DNA from: Candidatus Gastranaerophilales bacterium | Lineage (GTDB): Bacteria; Cyanobacteriota; Vampirovibrionia; Gastranaerophilales; Gastranaerophilaceae | Assembly: GCA_017461425.1 (NCBI GenBank) | Contig: JAFTXY010000004.1 | Location: forward strand, 1 to 64,000 | Length of the DNA: 64,000 nt | Direction of reading: 5' to 3' | Shown here: positions 53,051 to 61,428 of the stretch, piece after piece | Numbering within the stretch: the stretch's first letter is position 1 | Layout of the letters: each line of letters opens with the position of its first letter | Translations under genes and position numbers: made by a program | Notes under the pieces: model-generated | The model's database searches: none | What the model saw: the letters and a program-made list of their open reading frames with translations, nothing else | What the model was told of the DNA's origin: nothing

Positions 53051-55657
53051 ATGAAAAAAATAATATTAATTTTTTCTTTGATAATAATGTCTTTTTCTTG
53101 CGCTTTTGCTCTTGAAGAGGGTTTAAGTATAAATATCTTGCCAAGTGGGCAAAAAGTAATCATAAAAGAAGTAAAAGATAATGCGATAGTAAAAATTGAT
53201 ACTTGGATAAATACTGGCGCCATTAATGAAGATGATAAAACAACAGGAATAAGCCATTTTCTTGAGCATTTATTTTTTAAAGGTACGCAAAAATATCCAA
53301 CAGGAACTATGGATAAAATCCTAGATTCAAAGGGTGCTGTAGTGAATGCGGGAACAAGCAAAGACTATACTCATTACTATATTCAAATTCCATCAGAATA
53401 TTTTGATTTAGCACTTGAATTACATGCGGATATGCTTCAAAATCCTTTAATCCCCAGAAAAGAGCTAGAAAGAGAACGTCCTGTTGTAATAGAAGAAATT
53501 TCTAAGACAAAAGATAGTCCAACAAGTCGTATGTTTGATAATTTGTATTCTGTTATATATTCTAAATCAAATCATCCATATAAAAGAAATGTTATAGGTA
53601 AAAAAGAAGTAATTGAAACCGTAACAAGAGAAGAAATATTGGATTATTACAATAAATTCTATACACCTGACGCATATACAACTGTGATAGTTGGGGATGT
53701 CGATAAGCAAGAAGCATTAAAAAAAGTTGCTGATGCCTTTAAGCATACAAAAAGAAAACAAACAAAAGTTTCTTATCCAAAAATTAAACCTATAGATAAA
53801 ATAGAGCGTATTGAAGATAGTATGGATATAAACAAAGCTCATATGATAATGGGTTTTTTGGCTCCAAAATTTAATGAACCTAAAGATAATTATGCTCTTG
53901 ATGTTCTAGCTACTATGTTTTCTGCTGGAAAAAGTTCTATTCTAAATCAAAAATTAAAAGAAGAAAAAGAGCTTGTTTTGTCGGTTTCAAGCGGAAATTA
54001 TTCTCAAAAAGATTCAGGAATTTTTTATATTTATATGACCTTAAATCCAAATAAAGAAAAAAATATTGAACAAGAAGTAATAGAAGAAATAGTTAAAATT
54101 CAAAATGGAAATTTTGATGAAAATATTTTATCAAAAGCCAAAAATATGATTAAAACAGATACATATTATTCAAGAGAATCTATTTCAAATATTTCTGATG
54201 ATTTAGGTTATGATTTTACTTTTTCAAATGATGAAAATTATTATGAAAATTACTTGAAAAATATAGAAAAAGTTTCAAAAGCTGATATAGCAAGGGTAGC
54301 AAAAAAATATTTGCTAATTGATAAATACGCTTTATCAATAGTAAGACCAAATAATATAAAACCAGTGAATAATGTTGAAGAAAAACAAATTCAAAAAGAA
54401 AATAAATTGATTGAACAAAAAGATAATGCAAAAAAAGTTTTATTAAAAAATGGTGCAACTTTAATAACTAAAAAGAAAAAAACAAATTCTATTATTGCAA
54501 TAGATATTACTTTAAAAGGCTCTAAAGCATTAGAAAAAAAACCAACAAGCGCAATGCTTGCAGCAGCGAGTGCTATGTCTGGAACGCAAAATTATACAAA
54601 TTCGCAACTTGCGCAATATTTAGATGAAAATGGTATAAAAATGGGGGTTTCAAGTTCTTCTGATTCGTTTTCTTTTGTGGTTCAAACAACAAAAGATAAT
54701 TTAGACAAAGCTTTTATAGCTTTGGATGAAGTTATGAACAAAGCAATTTTTTCTGATGTTGAAATAAATAAAATTAAAACAAGAAAAATACAAGAATTAA
54801 AAAGTGTTTCAGATAATCCATCGAGCTTTGTTTTTGATGAATTTAAAAGACTAGCATTTTTAAATTCAATTTATGGTCAAAATTCAACTTTTGTTTTAAA
54901 CAACATTAATAAAGTTTCAAGAGATGATATTGTTGAATTTTATTCAAGAATAGTTAACCCTGAAAATATGTTTATAACTGTTGTTGGTGATATTGATGAA
55001 GAAAAAATTACAAATAAAATAAACACAATTATTAAGCCAAACAAAAAAGGAGAAAAATTTACTTATGCGCAAATGAATTATACTCCTTATCATCCTGAAA
55101 AAAACATTGAAACAACATTATTGAAAGATGAAGTCAAAGCAAATTGGCTTGCTTTGGGCTATAAAACATGTGGAATTGATAATAGAAGAGATGTTGCAGT
55201 TTTAAATGTTATAAATGCAATATTGGGCGAAGGGATGTCATCTCGCTTGTTTGTGAAACTTAGAGAAGAACAAGGCCTTGCATATACCGTTGGTTCATCT
55301 GTTATGACAAATGTTAAAGATGGGGTTTTTGTTGCATATATTGGTACAAATAAAGAAAGCGTAGAGCAAGCTAAAAATGGTATTTTGAATGAGCTTGAGA
55401 TACTTAAAAAAGAGATGGTTACAACGGAAGAATTGAATAATGCTAAAGATAAAATAATGGGACAATTTTTATTATCTATAGAAACAAACATGGATGAAGC
55501 GGATATTTTGAATTCTTATAATGTTATGGGAAGAAATTTAAATGCTCTAGAAGAATATAAAAATCTTGTTAAATCTGTTTCCCAAAATGATATTATTGAA
55601 ATAGCTAATAAATATTTTTCAAAACCATATATTTATACCGTTGTAAAAGAAAAATAA
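53051..55657 (+). CDS. Secreted M16-family zinc protease, two-domain
   Basis: This 868-residue protein starts at the ATG at 53051 (GGGGA upstream), giving a clean Sec signal peptide (1-19, ending A-F-A-L). The N-terminal M16 unit has the inverted zinc motif H-F-L-E-H at 69-73 and the downstream glutamate in R-P-V-V-I-E-E-I near 144. A second M16 unit (about 460-868) lacks the HxxEH motif, as in the inactive half of PqqL and processing peptidases, but keeps the R-Y loop-like region. It probably degrades peptides in the periplasm. An in-frame ATG at 52985 would spoil the signal peptide. Confidence 0.9.
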   Translation: MKKIILIFSLIIMSFSCAFALEEGLSINILPSGQKVIIKEVKDNAIVKIDTWINTGAINEDDKTTGISHFLEHLFFKGTQKYPTGTMDKILDSKGAVVNAGTSKDYTHYYIQIPSEYFDLALELHADMLQNPLIPRKELERERPVVIEEISKTKDSPTSRMFDNLYSVIYSKSNHPYKRNVIGKKEVIETVTREEILDYYNKFYTPDAYTTVIVGDVDKQEALKKVADAFKHTKRKQTKVSYPKIKPIDKIERIEDSMDINKAHMIMGFLAPKFNEPKDNYALDVLATMFSAGKSSILNQKLKEEKELVLSVSSGNYSQKDSGIFYIYMTLNPNKEKNIEQEVIEEIVKIQNGNFDENILSKAKNMIKTDTYYSRESISNISDDLGYDFTFSNDENYYENYLKNIEKVSKADIARVAKKYLLIDKYALSIVRPNNIKPVNNVEEKQIQKENKLIEQKDNAKKVLLKNGATLITKKKKTNSIIAIDITLKGSKALEKKPTSAMLAAASAMSGTQNYTNSQLAQYLDENGIKMGVSSSSDSFSFVVQTTKDNLDKAFIALDEVMNKAIFSDVEINKIKTRKIQELKSVSDNPSSFVFDEFKRLAFLNSIYGQNSTFVLNNINKVSRDDIVEFYSRIVNPENMFITVVGDIDEEKITNKINTIIKPNKKGEKFTYAQMNYTPYHPEKNIETTLLKDEVKANWLALGYKTCGIDNRRDVAVLNVINAILGEGMSSRLFVKLREEQGLAYTVGSSVMTNVKDGVFVAYIGTNKESVEQAKNGILNELEILKKEMVTTEELNNAKDKIMGQFLLSIETNMDEADILNSYNVMGRNLNALEEYKNLVKSVSQNDIIEIANKYFSKPYIYTVVKEK

Positions 55658-55674
55658 TTTTTTATAAATAAATT

Positions 55675-55706
55675 AAATGCTACAAGGTATAACTCTTGTA
55701 GCATTT
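55675..55706 (+). terminator. Intrinsic terminator of the M16 protease gene
   Basis: AAATGCTACAAG (55675-55686) pairs with CTTGTAGCATTT (55695-55706) around an 8-nt loop. Confidence 0.8.
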
Positions 55707-55735
55707 ATTAAACTTGAAATTATTTATTAAGAATT

Positions 55736-55884
55736 CCTGCGTTCGTTAAGCTGACGCTAAACTCACTTGGCTCTTGGATACGGTTTCGTGCTCTGCGCCT
55801 GCTCCTCGCAGCCGCTTTCGCACTGCACACACCTTTGCCCTCGCCTGCGTTCGTTAAGCTGACGCTAAACTCACTTGGCTCGGG
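55736..55884 (-). repeat. GC-rich repeat element joined to the rpsO stop codon
   Basis: Two perfect 38-bp direct copies (55736-55773 and 55844-55881) flank a 70-bp GC-rich core. Read on the minus strand, the element begins immediately after the rpsO TAA with CCCGAGCCAAGTGAG. It stays open in the rpsO frame for about 50 codons, so a stop read-through would add a tail containing E-P-S-E-F-S-V-S-L-T-N-A-G twice. The same opening follows rbr at 15462. The base composition is unlike the rest of the window. Confidence 0.75.
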
Positions 55885-56154
55885 TTACCCTCTGATGCCT
55901 AATTCTTTAATTAATTTACGGTATTTATCTAAGTCAGCATTTTTTAAGTATGTTAACATACCTTTTCTTCTACCAACCATAACTAAAAGACCACGTTTTG
56001 CTTGGAAATCTTTTTTGTTAGATTTTAAGTGTTCTGTTAGTTCAGAAATTTTTTGAGATAACATAGCGATTTGAACTTCAATATTTCCGCTATCTTTCTC
56101 TGTTTTACCAAATTTTTTGATAATTTCTTGTTTGTTTTTCAAGTTGATTGACAT
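55885..56154 (-). CDS. rpsO: 30S ribosomal protein S15
   Basis: This 89-residue 16S rRNA-binding protein of the central domain is full length. Typical segments are G-S-x-E-V-Q-I-A-like (G-N-I-E-V-Q-I-A near 23-30), T-E-H-L-K near 36-40, D-F-x-A-K-R-G-L near 48-55 and the L-x-Y-L-K motif near 68-72. AAAGGAAAG precedes the ATG. The stop codon is joined directly to the GC-rich repeat, and no ordinary terminator hairpin with T-run is seen behind it. Confidence 0.97.
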   Translation of the reverse strand: MSINLKNKQEIIKKFGKTEKDSGNIEVQIAMLSQKISELTEHLKSNKKDFQAKRGLLVMVGRRKGMLTYLKNADLDKYRKLIKELGIRG

Positions 56155-56287
56155 TTTTCTTTCCTTTATTTGTTATACTATCGCTTATAAGCTTTTTCAT
56201 TATATAGAAAACATGAAAAAAAATAAAATTTTTCTTAATATCTCTTTATAAAAAAGAAATGTTTTTATTCTTGGGTTTTATAAAAAT

Positions 56288-57232
56288 ATGCAAATTACTC
56301 CAATTTACAATAAAATATATTCTTCAAAAGCTCTAAACAATATTAATTTTAAAGGTACTAATTATACAGAAAATGTTCAAGGGCAGAAATTAATCCATGA
56401 GACATCATTTTTTAGAGAATTAGATACAGATGAATTTGTGAAAGATTATCTTGTAAGAACTTTTTTATCAAAAAATATGCCTCTTAATATTGTTGTTGGG
56501 GCTTGTTCGGCTGGGTATGAGGTGTATTCGCAAGCAATACTTTATGATGAATATAAAGATAGGGTAGATATTTTTGGTTTTGATTTAGGTCCTCAGGCTA
56601 TTGAGCAAGCTAAAAGCGGAGAATTTATTATACAAGGTCCAACCTATGAAGCACAAGATACTAGTGTTTGTAATGATAATTTTTTAGTTCGTGCCAATCA
56701 AAAAAGTGTGTGTCAGAAAAAATGTCAAGAATTATTTAAAAAATATTTTAGTTTAAAGGCCGAAAAAGGAATTAATAATTCAAATATGCATCCATTTTGG
56801 CAATATGCGTTTAGCTTTGAGAATGATTATAAATTAAATGATGGCTATGGTGAAAATTGTTCTTTTGAAGTTGGAGATATTACTAAATTAGATGATATTT
56901 TAGAAGATAACAGTACTCATTGTTTATTTTTTAGAAATGCTTTATATCACTTAGCTTGTGATATAAATGCAAATAAAGCATTAAAAAGAAATAGTAGACA
57001 AATAATTAAAAATATTGCACAGGATGTTAATAGAAAATTAGTTACTGGCGGATTATTCGTATTTGGCGAAAATGAAGAAGCTCAAGGCATAAATAAAAAC
57101 GAAGTTTATGAAGTGATGCAAGAATGCGGATTTGAACCATTAAATACGGATTATAGAATTTCAAAATTGCCAAAGAGATTTTATGAATATTCTAAGCCTG
57201 CTTATACAAATGTTTGGCGTAAAGTTGGATAG
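56288..57232 (+). CDS. CheR-like SAM-dependent methyltransferase with N-terminal leader
   Basis: This 314-residue protein begins with a leader (M-Q-I-T-P ... I-N-F-K-G-T, motif at 19-24) like those at 25574, 45975 and 47606. The body matches CheR-type methyltransferases: E-T-S-F-F-R-E at 38-44, G-A-C-S-A-G-Y-E-V-Y-S at 71-81 for the SAM loop, G-F-D-L-G near 97-101, F-F-R-N-A-L-Y-H-L near 216, and G-G-L-F-V-F-G-E near 257. The usual N-terminal helical domain of CheR and any chemotaxis genes are absent. It may methylate a protein target outside chemotaxis. No Shine-Dalgarno is visible. Confidence 0.78.
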   Translation: MQITPIYNKIYSSKALNNINFKGTNYTENVQGQKLIHETSFFRELDTDEFVKDYLVRTFLSKNMPLNIVVGACSAGYEVYSQAILYDEYKDRVDIFGFDLGPQAIEQAKSGEFIIQGPTYEAQDTSVCNDNFLVRANQKSVCQKKCQELFKKYFSLKAEKGINNSNMHPFWQYAFSFENDYKLNDGYGENCSFEVGDITKLDDILEDNSTHCLFFRNALYHLACDINANKALKRNSRQIIKNIAQDVNRKLVTGGLFVFGENEEAQGINKNEVYEVMQECGFEPLNTDYRISKLPKRFYEYSKPAYTNVWRKVG

Positions 57233-57259
57233 AAAATTCTATATGTTATAATTTCATTA
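57225..57259 (+). promoter_or_regulatory. Predicted leaderless promoter of uvrA
   Basis: TTGGAT (57225-57230), a 16-nt spacer and TATAAT (57247-57252) lie 6 nt before the uvrA ATG. No Shine-Dalgarno is present. The -35 overlaps the stop of the preceding gene. Confidence 0.55.
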
Positions 57260-60084
57260 TGAATGATTTTATTGAAATTTATAATGCAAATGAACATAAT
57301 TTAAACTCTGTTAGTTTAAAAATTCCAAAAAATGAATTAACTGTTTTTACTGGTGTTTCGGGTTCTGGAAAAAGCTCTTTGGCGTTTGATACAATTTTCG
57401 CAGAAGGTCAAAGAAGATATGTTGAAAGCTTATCAGCATACGCAAGACAATTCTTGGGTCAATTAGATAAGCCCGATGTGGAAAGAATTGATGGGCTTTC
57501 TCCGGCTGTATCTATTGATCAAAAATCAACATCAAATAATCCTCGCTCAACCGTCGGCACAATAACAGAAATTTATGATTATTTAAGATTGTTGTATGCA
57601 AGAGTTGGAACTCCTCATTGTCCAAAATGTGGAAATATTATCATTCCTCAGACAATAGATGAAATTGTTGAAAAAATTTTGTCTATGGGGGATGGAACAA
57701 AAATTCAGCTTTTATCCCCAATAGTTCGTTCTAAAAAAGGCGAATATAGGCAAATGCTTCAAGGGCTATTGTCTGAAGGTTTTATGAGAGTTAGAGTTGA
57801 TGGCAAAATTTATAATTTGGAAGAAGATGAAATAGAATTAACAAAAACTCAAAAGCACACAATTGAAATCGTTGTTGATAGGATAATTGTTAAAGAAGAA
57901 GCAAAATCACGAATTTTTGATTCAGCTCAAATTGCATTATTGCGTTCTGATGGATTATTAATAGTTAATAAATTAGAAGATAATTCAGATATAATTTTTT
58001 CTGAAAAGCTGGCTTGTCCCAATTGTAACATAAGTTTTGAAGAATTAACTCCTCGTATGATGAGTTTTAATAATCCTTATGGAGCTTGTCCTGTGTGTAA
58101 TGGAATTGGCGCACATTTTGAAATTAGTCCAGACTTAGTCGTTCCAGATATGGAAAAATCATTAGCACAAGGCGCTATATATCCTTGGGCAAAGACAAGT
58201 AATCCATATTATTCTGATGTTTTAAAATCTGTTTGCGAGCATTATAAAATTGATTTTGAAGCGCCGTTTAAAAGTCTTTCGCCTGCGCAAAAAGGAATAA
58301 TTTTATATGGAAATGGCGATGAAAAAATCAAAATAACATATGCAGATTTTGGTACAAAAAGATATAGAACCCACGTGATGAGTTATCAAGGGGTTATTCC
58401 ATATTTAACTAAAAAATATGAAACCGATTCGGATTTAGTTAGGGCTGAAATTGAAAAATATATGGTAACAAATCCTTGTAAAGCTTGTGGTGGCGGAAGA
58501 TTGAATTCTTTTGCTTTAAGTGTTAAGGTAAATAATAAAAATATTTTTGAATTTTGTTCTGATTCAATTTTGAAAGAATATGATTTTATTCAAGAGCTAT
58601 ATCTTGTTTTAGATGAATTTAAATTAAAAATCGCACATCAAATTTTAGATGAAATAAGGGCGAGATTAAAGTTTTTAATTGACGTTGGTTTAGGATATCT
58701 GACATTAGCTCGTTCTGCTGGTACGTTATCTGGTGGTGAAGCTCAAAGAATTAGGCTTGCAACCCAAATTGGCTCTGGATTATCCGGTGTTTTATATGTT
58801 TTAGATGAACCTTCGATTGGTTTGCATCAAAAAGATAATGATATGCTTATTTCAACACTAATCAAATTGAGAAATATTGGAAATACTTTAATTGTTGTTG
58901 AACACGATGAAGACACTATGCAAAAAGCAGACTATATCGTAGATATTGGTCCTTATGCTGGTGTTAAGGGTGGAAATATTGTTGCTTCGGGAACATTGGA
59001 CGATATAAAAAAATGTCCAGAATCATTAACTGGAAAATATTTATCAGGTGAGAGAAAAATCCCTGTTCCAGTAGAAAGAAGAGAGGGGAATGGAGAATTT
59101 TTAGAAGTAAAAAATGCTCATAAAAATAATTTAAAAAATATTGATGTAAATATTCCTTTAGGAAAAATTGTTGCAATAACAGGGGTTTCTGGTTCAGGTA
59201 AGTCGACATTAGTTGGGGATATTATATCTGAATATGCTCGATTTGAATTGCTTAAAAATAAACCAAAACCACAGGGGGTTGATGTAATAAAAGGTTTTAA
59301 AAATATTGATAAAATTGTTATAGTTGATCAATCTCCCATAGGAAGAACTCCTCGTTCAAATCCTGCTACATATACAGAAGTTTTTACGCATATTAGAGAA
59401 TTGTTTTCGCAAACTCCAGAAGCTAAAATGCGAGGTTATAAGCAAGGCAGATTTTCTTTTAATGTAAAAGGTGGAAGATGTGAAAAATGTTCTGGTGACG
59501 GTGTTTTAAAAATCGAAATGAACTTTTTATCAGATGTTTATGTAACTTGTGATGTTTGTAAAGGAAAAAGATATAATCAAGAAACTCTAGAGGTTAAATA
59601 TAAAGGAAAAAGTATATCAGATGTTTTAGATATGAGCGTTGCGCAGGCTTTAGAATTTTTCAAAAATATTCCAAAAATTGCAACTCGCTTGCAAACTTTA
59701 TATGATGTGGGTTTGGACTATATTAAATTGGGACAAAGTGCTACAACATTATCTGGCGGCGAAGCTCAAAGGGTTAAGTTGGCGCTTGAGTTGAATAAGC
59801 GTGCTACAGGTAAAACTTTATATGTTTTAGATGAACCATCAACGGGTTTGCATTTTTATGATATTGATAAAATGATGAAAATGCTTCATCAATTGGCAGA
59901 TAACGGAAATACAATTTTAATTATTGAACATAATATGGATATTATAAAATGCGCTGATTGGATTATAGATTTAGGTCCAGATGGCGGAGATAATGGTGGA
60001 GAAATTGTATTTAAGGGAACTCCAGAGCAAATTGTAAAATGTAAAGAAAGTTATACAGGTAAATATTTAAAAAGATATTTATAA
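57259..60084 (+). CDS. uvrA: Excinuclease ABC subunit A
   Basis: This DNA damage sensor of nucleotide excision repair is a 941-residue tandem ABC ATPase. The first Walker A is G-V-S-G-S-G-K-S-S near 31-39, the first zinc finger is C-P-K-C-G near 117-121 with C-P-N-C and C-P-V-C further on, and the first signature is L-S-G-G-E-A-Q-R-I-R. The second half has G-V-S-G-S-G-K-S-T near 642, C-E-K-C and C-D-V-C fingers, and L-S-G-G-E-A-Q-R-V-K. It is complete and of normal length, and is probably transcribed alone. Confidence 0.97.
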   Translation: MNDFIEIYNANEHNLNSVSLKIPKNELTVFTGVSGSGKSSLAFDTIFAEGQRRYVESLSAYARQFLGQLDKPDVERIDGLSPAVSIDQKSTSNNPRSTVGTITEIYDYLRLLYARVGTPHCPKCGNIIIPQTIDEIVEKILSMGDGTKIQLLSPIVRSKKGEYRQMLQGLLSEGFMRVRVDGKIYNLEEDEIELTKTQKHTIEIVVDRIIVKEEAKSRIFDSAQIALLRSDGLLIVNKLEDNSDIIFSEKLACPNCNISFEELTPRMMSFNNPYGACPVCNGIGAHFEISPDLVVPDMEKSLAQGAIYPWAKTSNPYYSDVLKSVCEHYKIDFEAPFKSLSPAQKGIILYGNGDEKIKITYADFGTKRYRTHVMSYQGVIPYLTKKYETDSDLVRAEIEKYMVTNPCKACGGGRLNSFALSVKVNNKNIFEFCSDSILKEYDFIQELYLVLDEFKLKIAHQILDEIRARLKFLIDVGLGYLTLARSAGTLSGGEAQRIRLATQIGSGLSGVLYVLDEPSIGLHQKDNDMLISTLIKLRNIGNTLIVVEHDEDTMQKADYIVDIGPYAGVKGGNIVASGTLDDIKKCPESLTGKYLSGERKIPVPVERREGNGEFLEVKNAHKNNLKNIDVNIPLGKIVAITGVSGSGKSTLVGDIISEYARFELLKNKPKPQGVDVIKGFKNIDKIVIVDQSPIGRTPRSNPATYTEVFTHIRELFSQTPEAKMRGYKQGRFSFNVKGGRCEKCSGDGVLKIEMNFLSDVYVTCDVCKGKRYNQETLEVKYKGKSISDVLDMSVAQALEFFKNIPKIATRLQTLYDVGLDYIKLGQSATTLSGGEAQRVKLALELNKRATGKTLYVLDEPSTGLHFYDIDKMMKMLHQLADNGNTILIIEHNMDIIKCADWIIDLGPDGGDNGGEIVFKGTPEQIVKCKESYTGKYLKRYL

Positions 60085-60148
60085 ACAATATATTTTAATG
60101 AAAATTTATAGTATAATAAAATCCTGTTGAATATAGCTTCCCATTGAA

Positions 60149-61327
60149 ATGAAAAAGATAATATTTTTAATTTTAATATTTTTTACAATGAATTCTTCTT
60201 TTGCAATAAATGAGGATGTTATTTTGCTGCCAGAAGATGCAATTGAATCTCAAAGGCAACTTCTAGAGGGCGAAAAAGAAGTAGTTTTAGAAGAAGAAAA
60301 AGTAAGCCCTTATACAAAAAGGGCTTTAAAGGCAATAATTGAAAAAGAATATAATAATTATGATACAGAGGGATTATTAAATAAACAATTAAAAGCAGAA
60401 TTTCAAAAAGGGATTATAAAAGATGCTCAATTTGAATTAAATAGCATTGTTACTTTAAAACAGAATATTGAAGATAATAATTCAAATTTAAAAGCTAATT
60501 ATCAGACAATGCAATTGGGGCTTGCGGGTAAATTTAGAAGTGAAAAAGAGGGATATAACTTCTTATTTGAATTATCGCCTAATATTCATGATAATTTTAT
60601 TCAAAGATTTGTTGCCGATGCTTGGATTCAAACAAAAAGAATACCAAACCATACATTAATGTTTGGCTATTCAAGGGCAATGGTTGGATATGAGGGCGGA
60701 CAAAGCCAATATAATTTACCTTTTCTTAACCGTTCTCAAACAGCAAGAGTTATAGGAAACGCTAGAAAAGGCGGGATTAGATTAAAGGGTGATTATAAAT
60801 ATGTTAATTACGATATAGGTGGATATAGTTCAGATACCTTTCATAGAGAATTTTTTCCTGGAGTAGAAACAAGTGCCTGGGTTAATTTTAAACCTTTGGC
60901 AAATGTTAGTGATAAATATGGAAAATTAAATATCGGTGGCGGTGTTCAAGCTGGTAATAGAAATTCATATGACTTTTTTACAACAACCGCTGCGATAAAA
61001 TATGATTATAAAAAGTTCTGGATGTTGGCTGAATATGCTAATGCTGATGGTTCAAATGGCGGTGCTGGTTTAACAACAAAAAAATCTCAAGGTTACAATC
61101 TTACTTTGGCTTATAGATTAACAAAAAAAGCAGAAGTATTGTTAAGATATGATGATTTTGATTCGGATAAAAAAATATCAAACAATAATACAAAAGAATA
61201 TACTGCTGGTTTTAATTATTATGTATTTGGACAGGCATTAAGATTTATTTTTAATTACGTATTTTGTCAAAATGATAACAGGGCTGATTCTCATAAATTG
61301 ATTTTCGGAACACAATTTTTATTGTAA
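60149..61327 (+). CDS. Outer-membrane porin-like beta-barrel protein
   Basis: This 392-residue protein has a Sec signal peptide (1-19, S-S-F-A). A charged helical stretch (about 30-100) precedes a C-terminal region of about 290 residues with alternating polar and aromatic residues, as in porin strands, ending F-G-T-Q-F-L-L. The layout resembles phosphate-selective porins (OprO/OprP) or carbohydrate porins. With lptF/G it supports a didermic cell. TATAAT lies near 60110, about 35 nt before the ATG; no strong Shine-Dalgarno is present. Confidence 0.75.
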   Translation: MKKIIFLILIFFTMNSSFAINEDVILLPEDAIESQRQLLEGEKEVVLEEEKVSPYTKRALKAIIEKEYNNYDTEGLLNKQLKAEFQKGIIKDAQFELNSIVTLKQNIEDNNSNLKANYQTMQLGLAGKFRSEKEGYNFLFELSPNIHDNFIQRFVADAWIQTKRIPNHTLMFGYSRAMVGYEGGQSQYNLPFLNRSQTARVIGNARKGGIRLKGDYKYVNYDIGGYSSDTFHREFFPGVETSAWVNFKPLANVSDKYGKLNIGGGVQAGNRNSYDFFTTTAAIKYDYKKFWMLAEYANADGSNGGAGLTTKKSQGYNLTLAYRLTKKAEVLLRYDDFDSDKKISNNNTKEYTAGFNYYVFGQALRFIFNYVFCQNDNRADSHKLIFGTQFLL

Positions 61328-61428
61328 AACTATGTTACTGTTTGGCTAAACTAAGCTCATTTAGGCTTTACGAAAAATTATTATTCCGTACAATAAAGAT
61401 AAGTCGGAGTTATTAAGGTGCGTATGCA

